From contig JAGLPP010000077.1 in assembly GCA_023137315.1 (NCBI GenBank), forward strand, positions 1 through 39,881: a stretch of 39,881 nucleotides of DNA, in the 5' to 3' direction. This document shows, piece after piece, positions 1 to 7,923 of this stretch (within the stretch, counting starts at the first letter, position 1; the number at the start of each line of letters is the position of its first letter). A program made the position numbers and the translations under genes. The notes beneath the pieces were generated by a model. That model saw nothing but the letters and a program-made list of their open reading frames with translations, did no database searches and was not told the DNA's origin. This DNA comes from Bacteriovoracaceae bacterium. Its GTDB lineage: Bacteria > Bdellovibrionota > Bacteriovoracia > Bacteriovoracales > Bacteriovoracaceae.

Positions 1-425
<425 letters not shown>

Positions 426-599
426 TTTATATATTTTTTTGTTTTTAAGAAATTTTTTAGGTTCGAATTTTCTGTTTAATTCTGTTTTGTGATTGTTAAA
501 GATAGCTCTTTAAAATGTTTTGTAGATAGCAACGTTTTGAGATACGAGAGGTGTTTAGTTACATTGGTTGTAGATAAAGACCTATCGTATTTTAAAATT
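426..599 (+). other. 23S-5S internal transcribed spacer
   Basis: This AT-rich spacer between the two rRNAs holds no tRNA that I can fold. It contains a boxA-like element (see 505-515) and a T-rich stretch straight after 23S. A short open frame runs from 489 through the 5S gene, but it overlaps rRNA and is not coding. Confidence 0.75.
505..515 (+). promoter_or_regulatory. boxA-like antitermination element
   Basis: GCTCTTTAAAA closely resembles the rrn boxA consensus (TGCTCTTTAACA in E. coli), which binds NusB/NusE and keeps polymerase resistant to Rho. Its position between 23S and 5S is less usual than the leader or 16S-23S spacer. The match is by eye. Confidence 0.5.
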
Positions 600-713
600 G
601 GTGTGTCGATAGCGGAGGGGAAACACCTGAACTCATCCCGAACTCAGCAGTTAAGCCCTCCAGCGGCAAACATAGTGCCAGGGAAACTTGGTGTGAAAAT
701 AGCACGATGCACC
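600..713 (+). rRNA. rrf: 5S ribosomal RNA
   Basis: A 114-base segment with typical 5S landmarks: the AGCGGAGGGGAAACACCTG block, CCGAACTCAGCAGTTAAG, and a closing helix. The first nine bases (GGTGTGTCG) pair with the last nine (CGATGCACC), allowing G-U wobbles, which sets both ends. It lies about 175 bases after 23S and ends just before a strong terminator. Confidence 0.93.
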
Positions 714-724
714 TACTTTTAAAT

Positions 725-754
725 AAAAAGCCAGTCGAAAGACTGGCTTTTTTT
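725..754 (+). terminator. Rho-independent terminator of the rRNA operon
   Basis: A perfect 12-bp stem (AAAAAGCCAGTC / GACTGGCTTTTT) closed by a GAAA tetraloop and followed by a T tract. It starts 12 bases after the 5S 3' end, so it terminates the rRNA operon. Confidence 0.93.
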
Positions 755-759
755 ATTTT

Positions 760-782
760 AAAATGTCCCGGTGGGACATTTT
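760..782 (+). other. Second perfect hairpin after the rRNA terminator
   Basis: A perfect 10-bp inverted repeat (AAAATGTCCC / GGGACATTTT) with a 3-base loop, six bases after the terminator. A-tracts on one arm and T-tracts on the other could give a back-up or bidirectional terminator. The G+C part of the stem is short. Confidence 0.6.
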
Positions 783-838
783 GAAGACGATACTGGCAAG
801 TAAAACACAGAATTGTGATTTAAGAGTTCAGCGCAGGC

Positions 839-852
839 GCACGATGCACCTA
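839..852 (+). repeat. 14-base copy of the 5S rRNA 3' end
   Basis: GCACGATGCACCTA here is identical to 702-715, which spans the 5S 3' strand plus two flanking bases. The bases before it do not resemble the rest of 5S. It may be a remnant of a lost second 5S gene, a recombination scar, or chance. Confidence 0.6.
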
Positions 853-899
853 TATTATGTTGCTAGACACAAAACATTTGAAATTATAGAATTGGAGGT

Positions 900-3191
900 A
901 TGATTTCACGAATATTAAAACTACAGCTACTAATGCTGTTTATTGTAACTGTTGTTGTTTGTACTGCATATTGTTTTCAAGATACCCTGCCTGATAATTA
1001 TCTGGTAATCACTTCGAGTAGTGATTTTTTTAGCTACATTTCATATTATTTAACGTCATTTGTTGTGCTCATGGAATATTATTCCGGGCCATGGGTTTTT
1101 CTGCCATTTTTTATTTTTGCAATTTCCTATGCATTTTTATTTTCACGACGGACATATAAGCTGGATCTAATTAGCGTTATCTGTTTGTGTGGGGCCAGTT
1201 TTTGCGCATTTTATTTATACTATCCTGGCTTTTTAGGGAATGGAATTTATATTGGTTTTAAAAATAACTTTTCTGATTTTATGGCGTGGTTGATTATATA
1301 TGTATGTGCGTTGTCATATTTAATTCTCTGTTTCAGAAAATCATTTTTTAGTTTTATCTACCAGTCATTAAGAAATATTTTTAATATTAGTATTCTTGTA
1401 AGAAAGCTTCTAGAGGAAAGACAAATTCCAAAGATATTGAATAAAATTACAACAAAAAAAGAAAAGTATAAATTAGGATTCAAAGTAAAGCTTATTTCGT
1501 TGTTAAGAGGAAATGAGTCGCATATCGAAGAAAATGATGTATCGGATGAGGAATCGGTCACTTCATTTTCTGAAAAGAATGAAGCTACAAAAGAACCTTT
1601 TATTGAGGCAGTATCTAAATCAAAAATTGTAAAAAAACAAAAAAAAGCTGAAATAAAAAAACAGGCAGGACAAGTTGGTAGAAATAATAATCAATATTAT
1701 CAAATAGTTAAGACGCTTGAAAAATCACAAGTTTCGAATCGAAATCAGGGACCGGATGATAAATATTTTGAAGATATTATTATACGTATAGAGGACAAGT
1801 TAAAGGATTTCAATATTGATGGACACATTATTAATATACTCAAAGGCCCGGTTGTTGATACTTTTGAATTGGAATTGGGAAACGGGGTAAGAGTTTCAAA
1901 AGTAACTGGAAGTGCAGAAGATTTAAGTATGGCACTTTATGGTGCTCCGATCAGAATTGTTTATCCAATGCGTGGAAAAACAACTGTTGGTATTGAAGTT
2001 CCGAGAAATCCAAGAGAGATTATTTATCTTGACGAAATTTTAGGTTCAAAAGAATTTAATGATGTGAAATATTCGCTTCCTTTAGCTATGGGAAAGGATG
2101 CCTTTGGACAACCATTCATAGTTGATTTGGTATCCATGCCACATATGCTGGTTGCTGGAGCAACAGGTTCGGGAAAGTCAGTTTTTATAAATACAATATT
2201 GGTTTCTCTTTTGATGAAAAAATCACCAGATCAGATGAAATTAATTTTGATTGATCCAAAACAATTGGAGCTTTCACTTTATTCACATTTACCTCATCTT
2301 CTTCTCCCAGTTGTCACTGAGGCAAAGATGGCCTCACTTTCACTTGCGTGGGTTGTAAGAGAGATGGAAAGACGTTATTCGATATTGAAGGAGTTCAAGG
2401 TAAGAAATCTTTCCGGCTTTAATGAAAAATTAAAATATGCAACTCCAGAGATGTTGACCAGGATACATCCGTACTACGAGAACCAATCTAATAATGATGG
2501 ATACAATCTTCCTTTTCTTGTGGTTATTGTTGATGAATTTGCTGATTTAATCCTGACTCGTGCAGGTAAGGAAATTGAAAATAATATCTGTCGTCTGGCC
2601 GGCAAGGCAAGGGCAGCGGGAATACATTTAATTATTGCAACGCAAAGGCCTTCTGTTGATGTTATTACAGGTCTCATAAAATCCAATTTTCCAACCAGGG
2701 TTTCTTTTCGTGTAACAACCAGTATTGATTCCAGAACAATTCTAAGTGCCATGGGAGCAGAAAAGTTGCTTGGGAAAGGTGATATGCTCTATAAGGACGG
2801 AGTCGAGACAATTAGAGTTCACTCCTCATATGTTGATGAGGATGAAATTGAAATTCTTACAAACAAGCTTTCTGAATTTAAACACGAATTTTGCAATGAA
2901 GTAATTGATTTTATTGAAAATGGTGGAGAAGATACAGAAGATCATTATTCTTTTGGTTCACATATTTCTACAACCAAAGGGGATGATGGAATGGATAGTC
3001 TATTTAATTCAGCCGTAGATATTGTTGTTGAATACAGAACTGCAAGTGCTTCGATGCTTCAACGAAGATTAAAGATTGGATATAATCGTGCAGCAAACCT
3101 GATAGAAATGATGGAGGCTAAAGGTGTTGTTGGGCCGGCACAGGGTTCGAAACCAAGAAAGGTTCTTATTGGCCATGAGCAGCAGGTTTAA
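900..3191 (+). CDS. ftsK: DNA translocase FtsK
   Basis: A membrane-anchored DNA pump that moves sister chromosomes at the division septum and activates XerCD recombination at dif. Four predicted membrane segments (about residues 6-26, 60-81, 88-108 and 127-146) are followed by a charged Lys/Glu-rich linker to about residue 270. The RecA-like motor has Walker A GATGSGKS at 420-427 and a Walker B Asp-Glu at 545-546. A winged-helix gamma domain (about 698-763), which reads KOPS in relatives, ends the protein. At 763 residues it is a short-linker FtsK/SpoIIIE. It is a single gene between the rRNA operon and rpsB. The start is a little doubtful: GGAGG (894-898) is only one base from the ATG, and the next in-frame ATG (933) has no obvious ribosome site. 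Confidence 0.95.
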   Translation: MISRILKLQLLMLFIVTVVVCTAYCFQDTLPDNYLVITSSSDFFSYISYYLTSFVVLMEYYSGPWVFLPFFIFAISYAFLFSRRTYKLDLISVICLCGASFCAFYLYYPGFLGNGIYIGFKNNFSDFMAWLIIYVCALSYLILCFRKSFFSFIYQSLRNIFNISILVRKLLEERQIPKILNKITTKKEKYKLGFKVKLISLLRGNESHIEENDVSDEESVTSFSEKNEATKEPFIEAVSKSKIVKKQKKAEIKKQAGQVGRNNNQYYQIVKTLEKSQVSNRNQGPDDKYFEDIIIRIEDKLKDFNIDGHIINILKGPVVDTFELELGNGVRVSKVTGSAEDLSMALYGAPIRIVYPMRGKTTVGIEVPRNPREIIYLDEILGSKEFNDVKYSLPLAMGKDAFGQPFIVDLVSMPHMLVAGATGSGKSVFINTILVSLLMKKSPDQMKLILIDPKQLELSLYSHLPHLLLPVVTEAKMASLSLAWVVREMERRYSILKEFKVRNLSGFNEKLKYATPEMLTRIHPYYENQSNNDGYNLPFLVVIVDEFADLILTRAGKEIENNICRLAGKARAAGIHLIIATQRPSVDVITGLIKSNFPTRVSFRVTTSIDSRTILSAMGAEKLLGKGDMLYKDGVETIRVHSSYVDEDEIEILTNKLSEFKHEFCNEVIDFIENGGEDTEDHYSFGSHISTTKGDDGMDSLFNSAVDIVVEYRTASASMLQRRLKIGYNRAANLIEMMEAKGVVGPAQGSKPRKVLIGHEQQV

Positions 3192-3230
3192 TTCATTTTA
3201 GATTTGAAAGTTGGTTGCCTAATATATCCG

Positions 3231-3244
3231 TGGATGGTCGATTG
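3231..3244 (+). repeat. Upstream copy of a 14-base direct repeat in the rpsB leader region
   Basis: TGGATGGTCGATTG here matches TGGATGGTCTATTG at 3360-3373 in 13 of 14 positions. The downstream copy is part of the structured rpsB leader, and its first eight bases can pair with 3403-3410. Confidence 0.6.
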
Positions 3245-3319
3245 TTTTTTGAGCCAATCTGCAAAAATTTGAAAATCATATGAAATTGTCACTTGCTCCT
3301 TTTTCACCACTATGTTAAC

Positions 3320-3325
3320 TATAAT
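3320..3325 (+). promoter_or_regulatory. Probable -10 element of the rpsB operon promoter
   Basis: A perfect TATAAT lies about 100 bases before rpsB, in the ftsK-rpsB gap. No good -35 box sits at 16-18 bases. TTGTCA at 3286-3291 could instead pair with TATGTT at 3311-3316, with a long 19-base spacer. A start near 3332 would give a leader of about 93 bases. Confidence 0.45.
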
Positions 3326-3350
3326 CGTCAATATAAACTGGTAAATTCAG

Positions 3351-3410
3351 TCACTTATATGGATGGTCTATTGGTAACCAATAGCGATAAGTGATTCGAT
3401 AAACCATCTA
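3351..3410 (+). promoter_or_regulatory. Structured 5' leader of rpsB, possible S2 autoregulatory RNA
   Basis: Three nested or interlocked pairings are visible. An outer stem joins TCACTTAT (3351-3358) and ATAAGTGA (3387-3394). An inner hairpin is CTATTGGT (3368-3375) with ACCAATAG (3377-3384), whose innermost pairs must open. TGGATGGT (3360-3367) can pair with ACCATCTA (3403-3410) across the outer stem, which would be a pseudoknot ending five bases before the ribosome-binding site. rpsB-tsf operons are known to be repressed by S2 in other bacteria. That this leader is the S2 target is inference. Confidence 0.5.
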
Positions 3411-3425
3411 CCCTGAGGAGAAATT

Positions 3426-4223
3426 ATGGGACGTGAATTAGAACTTGAAAAACTATTGGAAGCCGGTGCTCATTTTGGTCATCAAACACACAAATGGAAT
3501 CCAAAGATGAAGCCATATGTTTATGGCGAAAGAAATGGCATCTACATTATTGATCTGCAAAAAACTCTTGATCAGGCAAAAAAAGCGTACGAATTTTTGA
3601 GAAAAACTGCTTCTGAGGGAAAACTGATTCTTTTTGTTGGAACAAAAAGACAGGCATCAGAATCAGTAAGAAAAGCTGCAGAACGATGTGGTGCTTTTTT
3701 TGTAACTTACAGGTGGCTTGGCGGTATGTTGACAAATTATAAAACGATTTTTCTTTCGATAGATAAGCTTAGAAAAGTTGAAAAGATGAAAGAAACCGGC
3801 GACTTTGGCTTGCTTACCAAAAAAGAGAGATCAAAAATTGATAAGGAAGTTATCAAGCTCGAAAAAAACCTTGGTGGTATAAAAAATATGCGTAAACTTC
3901 CTGGAGCTGTTTTTATTGTTGATCCTGATTGCGAAAGAATAGCTGTAAAAGAATCCAATAATCTCAATATTCCAGTGATCGCGATTACCGATACCAACTG
4001 TGATCCCACAGGTATTGATTATGTGGTACCTGGTAACGATGATGCGATAAAATCCATAAGCCTGTTTGCGGAGTATTTTGCTGATTCTGTATCCGAAGGT
4101 TTAGGTAATATCAAAGTACAACGTAAAGAGGATATTACGAAAGATGTGAATCTGGAGAAAGAAATAATTTCAAAATATGACAATGATATTGATCTTAAAG
4201 GAAGTGGCGAAACTGAAAGTTAA
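3426..4223 (+). CDS. rpsB: 30S ribosomal protein S2
   Basis: S2 is a primary small-subunit protein that bridges head and body of the 30S particle and helps S1 bind. The N-terminus (LLEAGAHFGHQTHKWNPKM) and the GTKRQA and RWLGGMLTN segments are S2 hallmarks. The length of 265 residues is slightly above the E. coli 241, the excess being a charged C-terminal tail. The start is clear: GAGGAG at 3415-3420 lies five bases before the ATG. It heads the rpsB-tsf-pyrH-frr order found in many bacteria and follows a structured leader that may mediate autoregulation. Confidence 0.98.
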   Translation: MGRELELEKLLEAGAHFGHQTHKWNPKMKPYVYGERNGIYIIDLQKTLDQAKKAYEFLRKTASEGKLILFVGTKRQASESVRKAAERCGAFFVTYRWLGGMLTNYKTIFLSIDKLRKVEKMKETGDFGLLTKKERSKIDKEVIKLEKNLGGIKNMRKLPGAVFIVDPDCERIAVKESNNLNIPVIAITDTNCDPTGIDYVVPGNDDAIKSISLFAEYFADSVSEGLGNIKVQRKEDITKDVNLEKEIISKYDNDIDLKGSGETES

Positions 4224-4290
4224 TATCAAAGAATATGAATTACTACAGATTTAAAAAATATAAATAATTTAAAATAAAAAAGGAAATGAA

Positions 4291-4941
4291 ATGGGTATCA
4301 GTGCAAAGGAAGTAAAAGAGTTAAGAGAAAAAACCGGAGCCGGGATGATGGATTGCAAGAAGGCCCTTCAAGAGTGTGATGGTGTTTTTGAGAAAGCTGT
4401 TGATTATCTTCGTACAAAAGGTCTTGCAGCCGCACAAAAGAAGCAGGGAAGAATTGCAGCTGAAGGAGTGATTGGTTCCTATATTCATATGAATAATAAA
4501 ATAGGTGTTCTTGTAGAAGTCAATTGTGAAACTGATTTTGTGGCAAAGAATCCTGATTTTAAAGAATTTGCCCACGATCTTGCCATGCATGTTGCTGCAG
4601 CTGATCCTAAATTTGTTAAGGCTGATGAAATGGATCAAAATTTCAGAAACAAGGAAGCTGAAATTTATGCTGCTCAACTTAAGGAACAGGGAAAACCTGA
4701 TAACATTATTCCTAAAATTGTGGAAGGTAAATTGAATAAGCTGGCAGAAGAAGTTTGTCTGTATAATCAGAAATTTGTAAAGAATCCAGATCAAAAAATC
4801 AGTGATCTTGTCAATGAGCTTACACTGAAAATAGGTGAAAAAATATCCATTCGTCGTTTTATGAAATTCACTGTAGGGGAAGGGATGGAAAAAAGGCAGG
4901 ATAATTTAGCTGATGAAATTGCCCAGATGACTAAAAAGTAA
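4291..4941 (+). CDS. tsf: Elongation factor Ts (short form)
   Basis: Guanine-nucleotide exchange factor for EF-Tu. The N-terminal UBA-like domain carries TGAGMMDCKKAL. The core has the exchange motif TDFVAKN at residues 81-87, whose Asp-Phe pushes into the EF-Tu nucleotide pocket. At 216 residues it is much shorter than E. coli EF-Ts (283). It resembles the short Thermus-type form and probably lacks one core subdomain or the coiled-coil extension. AAGGAA at 4280-4285 sets the start. It follows rpsB by 67 bases in the standard order. Confidence 0.96.
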   Translation: MGISAKEVKELREKTGAGMMDCKKALQECDGVFEKAVDYLRTKGLAAAQKKQGRIAAEGVIGSYIHMNNKIGVLVEVNCETDFVAKNPDFKEFAHDLAMHVAAADPKFVKADEMDQNFRNKEAEIYAAQLKEQGKPDNIIPKIVEGKLNKLAEEVCLYNQKFVKNPDQKISDLVNELTLKIGEKISIRRFMKFTVGEGMEKRQDNLADEIAQMTKK

Positions 4942-4987
4942 TTTCCATTTTTTCACAAGATGCAGTGGTTCGTAACAGGAGAAGCCA

Positions 4988-5701
4988 ATGAAGTACAAAA
5001 GGGTGTTGCTGAAGTTGTCTGGAGAGGCATTGGCCGGAAAACAAAAAGTTGGAATTGATGGCGAAATTTTAGAAAGATTCACCCAGGAAATAAAGGTACT
5101 TTATAATATGGGTGTTGAAATAGCTATTGTTATTGGGGCAGGTAACATACATCGTGGAGTTGCAGGAACCGGTAACGGAATGGATAGAACAACATCAGAT
5201 CATATGGGAATGCTTGGTACGATGATAAATTCATTGGCACTCCAGGATAGTCTTGAAAGGAATAATATTTATACGAGAGTTCTTTCTGCCATACAGATTA
5301 GTCGAATTGCAGAACCCTATATCAGAAGAAGGGCAATAAGACATTTGGAGAAAAGAAGGGTTGTGATTTTTGCTGCAGGAACCGGGAATCCGTATTTTAC
5401 AACAGACACAGCTGCTGCGTTGCGCGCCAATGAAATTGATGCGGACGTCGTACTGAAGGCCACAAAGGTTAATGGTGTATATGACAAGGATCCAGTGGAG
5501 CATTCTGATGCCAAGATGTTTCAAACTATTGAGTATATTGATGTTATAAAAAAAGGCCTTAGGGTTATGGATATGACAGCAGTTTCTCTTTGTATGGACA
5601 ACGATCTTGAGATTATTGTTTTTAATGTTTTTGAATCGGGGAATATGCAGAAAGTTGTTATGGGTGAGAAAATTGGAACTCGTGTAGCAAAATTTGTGTA
5701 A
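4988..5701 (+). CDS. pyrH: UMP kinase
   Basis: Phosphorylates UMP to UDP with ATP in pyrimidine nucleotide synthesis. It is an amino-acid-kinase-fold enzyme unrelated to the usual nucleoside monophosphate kinases. The N-terminal [12 protein letters not shown] phosphate-binding motif, the GAGNIHRG glycine loop, the DHMGMLGT segment and [17 protein letters not shown] are all characteristic. The 237-residue length is normal for bacterial PyrH. AGGAG at 4978-4982 precedes the ATG. It sits between tsf and frr, as in most bacteria. Confidence 0.98.
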   Translation: MKYKRVLLKLSGEALAGKQKVGIDGEILERFTQEIKVLYNMGVEIAIVIGAGNIHRGVAGTGNGMDRTTSDHMGMLGTMINSLALQDSLERNNIYTRVLSAIQISRIAEPYIRRRAIRHLEKRRVVIFAAGTGNPYFTTDTAAALRANEIDADVVLKATKVNGVYDKDPVEHSDAKMFQTIEYIDVIKKGLRVMDMTAVSLCMDNDLEIIVFNVFESGNMQKVVMGEKIGTRVAKFV

Positions 5702-5748
5702 TAAAAGATAATTAATAATAGTATTTTCTATTTATTGTGAGGTTTAGG

Positions 5749-6306
5749 ATGTGGGAAGAAATTGAATCCGATCTTAGTGATTCCATGAATAAGGCAATTG
5801 ATTCATTAAAATATCAGTTAACAAGAGTTAGGACAGGACGTGCTTCAGAAAGTGTTCTTGATGGTATTACTGTTGATTATTATGGAACTCTTTCTCCAAT
5901 CAATCAAGTTGGACAGGTAAGTACGCCAGAAGCAAGGCTTCTTCAAATACAACCATATGATAAGACAATGATTGCAAGTATTGAAAAGGCCATAATGGCC
6001 GCAAATATAGGAGCAACACCATCTAATGACGGTAACATCGTAAGAATTCCTTTTCCTGCGTTAACAGAAGAGAAGAGAAAACAACAAGTAAAAGAAATTA
6101 AAAAACTTGGCGAAGATGCAAAAATCGGAATAAGGAACATTCGTCGTGAGCAAAATGAAGCTATAAAAAAGGCTGAAAAAGACAAGAAAATTTCTGAAGA
6201 TGAATTGAAGAAGTATCAAAATAATATTCAAGAGATTACGGATAAGTTTGTTAAAGAAACGGACCAAATTATTTTGGCAAAAGAGAAAGAAATTTTCACT
6301 ATTTAA
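5749..6306 (+). CDS. frr: Ribosome recycling factor
   Basis: With EF-G it splits the post-termination ribosome. The helical domain carries TRVRTGRAS and a C-terminal IRNIRREQNEAIKKAEKD stretch. I place the start at ATG 5749, not the GTG at 5737. GAGG (5739-5742) then lies six bases upstream, and the product is 185 residues, the same length as E. coli RRF with a matching N-terminus. Its stop overlaps the next ATG by one base (TAATG), suggesting translational coupling to uppS. Confidence 0.97.
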   Translation: MWEEIESDLSDSMNKAIDSLKYQLTRVRTGRASESVLDGITVDYYGTLSPINQVGQVSTPEARLLQIQPYDKTMIASIEKAIMAANIGATPSNDGNIVRIPFPALTEEKRKQQVKEIKKLGEDAKIGIRNIRREQNEAIKKAEKDKKISEDELKKYQNNIQEITDKFVKETDQIILAKEKEIFTI

Positions 6307-7088
6307 TGACGTCACATAATCATTCAAAATCCTCAATTAAGCATGTGGCCATTATTATGGACGGGAATGGTCGTTGGGCCGGAAAAAGGGGACGATCAAG
6401 AGTCTGGGGACATATTCGAGGCTCAAGAAACGTAACGAACATTGTGGAGGATGCTGTTCAATTGGGTTTAAAGTCATTAACCCTGTACACTTTTTCCACT
6501 GAAAACTGGTCAAGACCCCTGACGGAAGTAAATACCATATTCAAACTTTTGAAAAAATTTCTTGTTGGAGAAAGGAAAAGAATATTAAAAAACCATATCA
6601 GGTTTAGAATTATTGGAGATATTTCAAGTTTGTCAGAAAAAACAAGAAAGATAATAACTGATTTGGAAAGTGAAACAAAAAAATCTGAAGGACTGAATCT
6701 GACTCTTGCTTTTGGCTATGGTGGAAGAAGTGAGATTGTAAAATCCGTAAACAAGTTTATTGAAAAAAATCCATGCAAGCACATTAGCGAGGAAGAACTT
6801 GCCAGTTATTTAATGACCCCGGATTGTGGGGATGTGGATTTAATGATTCGAACAGGCGGGGATCGAAGAATATCAAATTTTCTATTATGGCAGATGGCCT
6901 ATGCTGAACTTTTTTTTACGTCCACAATGTGGCCGGATTTCACGTCAACAGAGTTTAGAAATATTATTGAATCAGTTTCTCAAAGAGAAAGAAGATTTGG
7001 CTTTATTGGTTCGACTGAAAATCTTCAAAAATCCGCAGATCAAGCCGTATTAAACAAGAGAAAGTTTGTCGAAAAAGCAGGAGAATAA
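6306..7088 (+). CDS. uppS: Undecaprenyl diphosphate synthase (cis-prenyltransferase)
   Basis: Builds the C55 undecaprenyl diphosphate carrier for peptidoglycan and surface polysaccharides by cis-condensation of isopentenyl diphosphate. The signature HVAIIMDGNGRWA contains the catalytic Asp19. The second signature, DLMIRTGGDRRISNFLLWQ, follows in the C-terminal half. It has Asp where E. coli has Glu (RTGGE), a conservative change at a position linked to magnesium and substrate binding. The length of 260 is normal. It overlaps the frr stop by one base and is followed two bases later by cdsA, the usual frr-uppS-cdsA order. Confidence 0.97.
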   Translation: MTSHNHSKSSIKHVAIIMDGNGRWAGKRGRSRVWGHIRGSRNVTNIVEDAVQLGLKSLTLYTFSTENWSRPLTEVNTIFKLLKKFLVGERKRILKNHIRFRIIGDISSLSEKTRKIITDLESETKKSEGLNLTLAFGYGGRSEIVKSVNKFIEKNPCKHISEEELASYLMTPDCGDVDLMIRTGGDRRISNFLLWQMAYAELFFTSTMWPDFTSTEFRNIIESVSQRERRFGFIGSTENLQKSADQAVLNKRKFVEKAGE

Positions 7089-7090
7089 AA

Positions 7091-7909
7091 ATGAACAGTT
7101 CTGTTGTTCGAATAATTGCTGCAGCAGTAATGATCATATTGGTGATAGTACTGGCATTGATGGGGAAATGGGCCCTGCTTCTTTTAACTGCATTGGTAGG
7201 ATTATTACTGGTTGATGAAGTTATTTGCAATTTCATGAGAGAAAAAAGGTTTGCAATAAAACATGTCATCAACATATTAGTGTTTATTATTCCTTTCATA
7301 CTATTTAATTTTTTTTACAAAACGTTCGCCATTCATATCCTGTTTGTATATTTCGCTTTTTTTATTAATTTGGGAATTATTTATTATTTATTTGCCATTC
7401 CAATGCAAAATGAAAGAGGGCCAAAAGTTTTACGAAAAGTGTCATTTTTGATTGGGATATTTTTTTTAATTCAGATGATGAGTATTTCAACAATTTTTCA
7501 TATGACTGAAAATTGGGGGAAATTATTGGCGTTGTTTTTTCTTGTAAATTTTGGAATGGATTCAGGTGGTTGGATATTTGGAAAACTTTTTGGGAAACAC
7601 AAATTGTGGCCGGCAGTTAGTCCTAACAAAACGATAGAGGGAGTAATCGGAGGAGGATTATTGTCAGGTATTTTAGGTAATCTGTTTTGGATCCAATTTA
7701 TTGGAACGCCAAGACTTTCACTGTTTGTTCTGCTACCGTTTTTAGGATTGGTTTCTCATTTGGGTGATCTTTTTCAATCGAAGATTAAAAGACAGGTTGG
7801 TATTAAAAATAGTTCCTTATTGATTCCTGGTCATGGTGGAGTGTATGATAGGGTTGATAGTCTCTTAATGCTTGGCCCGTTTTTCGTTTTAATCATGCGG
7901 GTTTTTTAA
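7091..7909 (+). CDS. cdsA: Phosphatidate cytidylyltransferase (CDP-diglyceride synthase)
   Basis: Makes CDP-diacylglycerol from phosphatidic acid and CTP, the branch point to all phospholipids. It is a 272-residue inner-membrane protein with several hydrophobic segments. The conserved SPNKTIEG motif and the C-terminal CDS signature (HLGDLFQSKIKR, then IPGHGGVYDRVDSL, with Asp226) are intact. CAGGAG inside the end of uppS (7078-7083) serves the ATG. The dxr gene that commonly separates cdsA from rseP is missing here. Confidence 0.96.
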   Translation: MNSSVVRIIAAAVMIILVIVLALMGKWALLLLTALVGLLLVDEVICNFMREKRFAIKHVINILVFIIPFILFNFFYKTFAIHILFVYFAFFINLGIIYYLFAIPMQNERGPKVLRKVSFLIGIFFLIQMMSISTIFHMTENWGKLLALFFLVNFGMDSGGWIFGKLFGKHKLWPAVSPNKTIEGVIGGGLLSGILGNLFWIQFIGTPRLSLFVLLPFLGLVSHLGDLFQSKIKRQVGIKNSSLLIPGHGGVYDRVDSLLMLGPFFVLIMRVF

Positions 7910-7923
7910 TACAAGGAAAACCG

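Noticed and set aside
489-722. 77-codon open frame across the 23S-5S spacer and 5S rRNA
   Set aside because: It runs through the 5S gene, and its apparent protein is a by-product of structural RNA sequence.
3359-3394. 11-codon ORF (MDGLLVTNSDK) in the rpsB leader
   Set aside because: No ribosome site, and the bases are explained by the leader stems.
4321-4794. 157-codon minus-strand frame inside tsf
   Set aside because: It lies fully antisense to a well-supported gene and is rich in Phe, Ile and Cys as expected of a shadow of Lys/Glu codons.
5737-5748. GTG start extending frr by four codons
   Set aside because: The GTG overlaps the ribosome-binding GAGG itself; the ATG at 5749 gives the usual 185-residue RRF.
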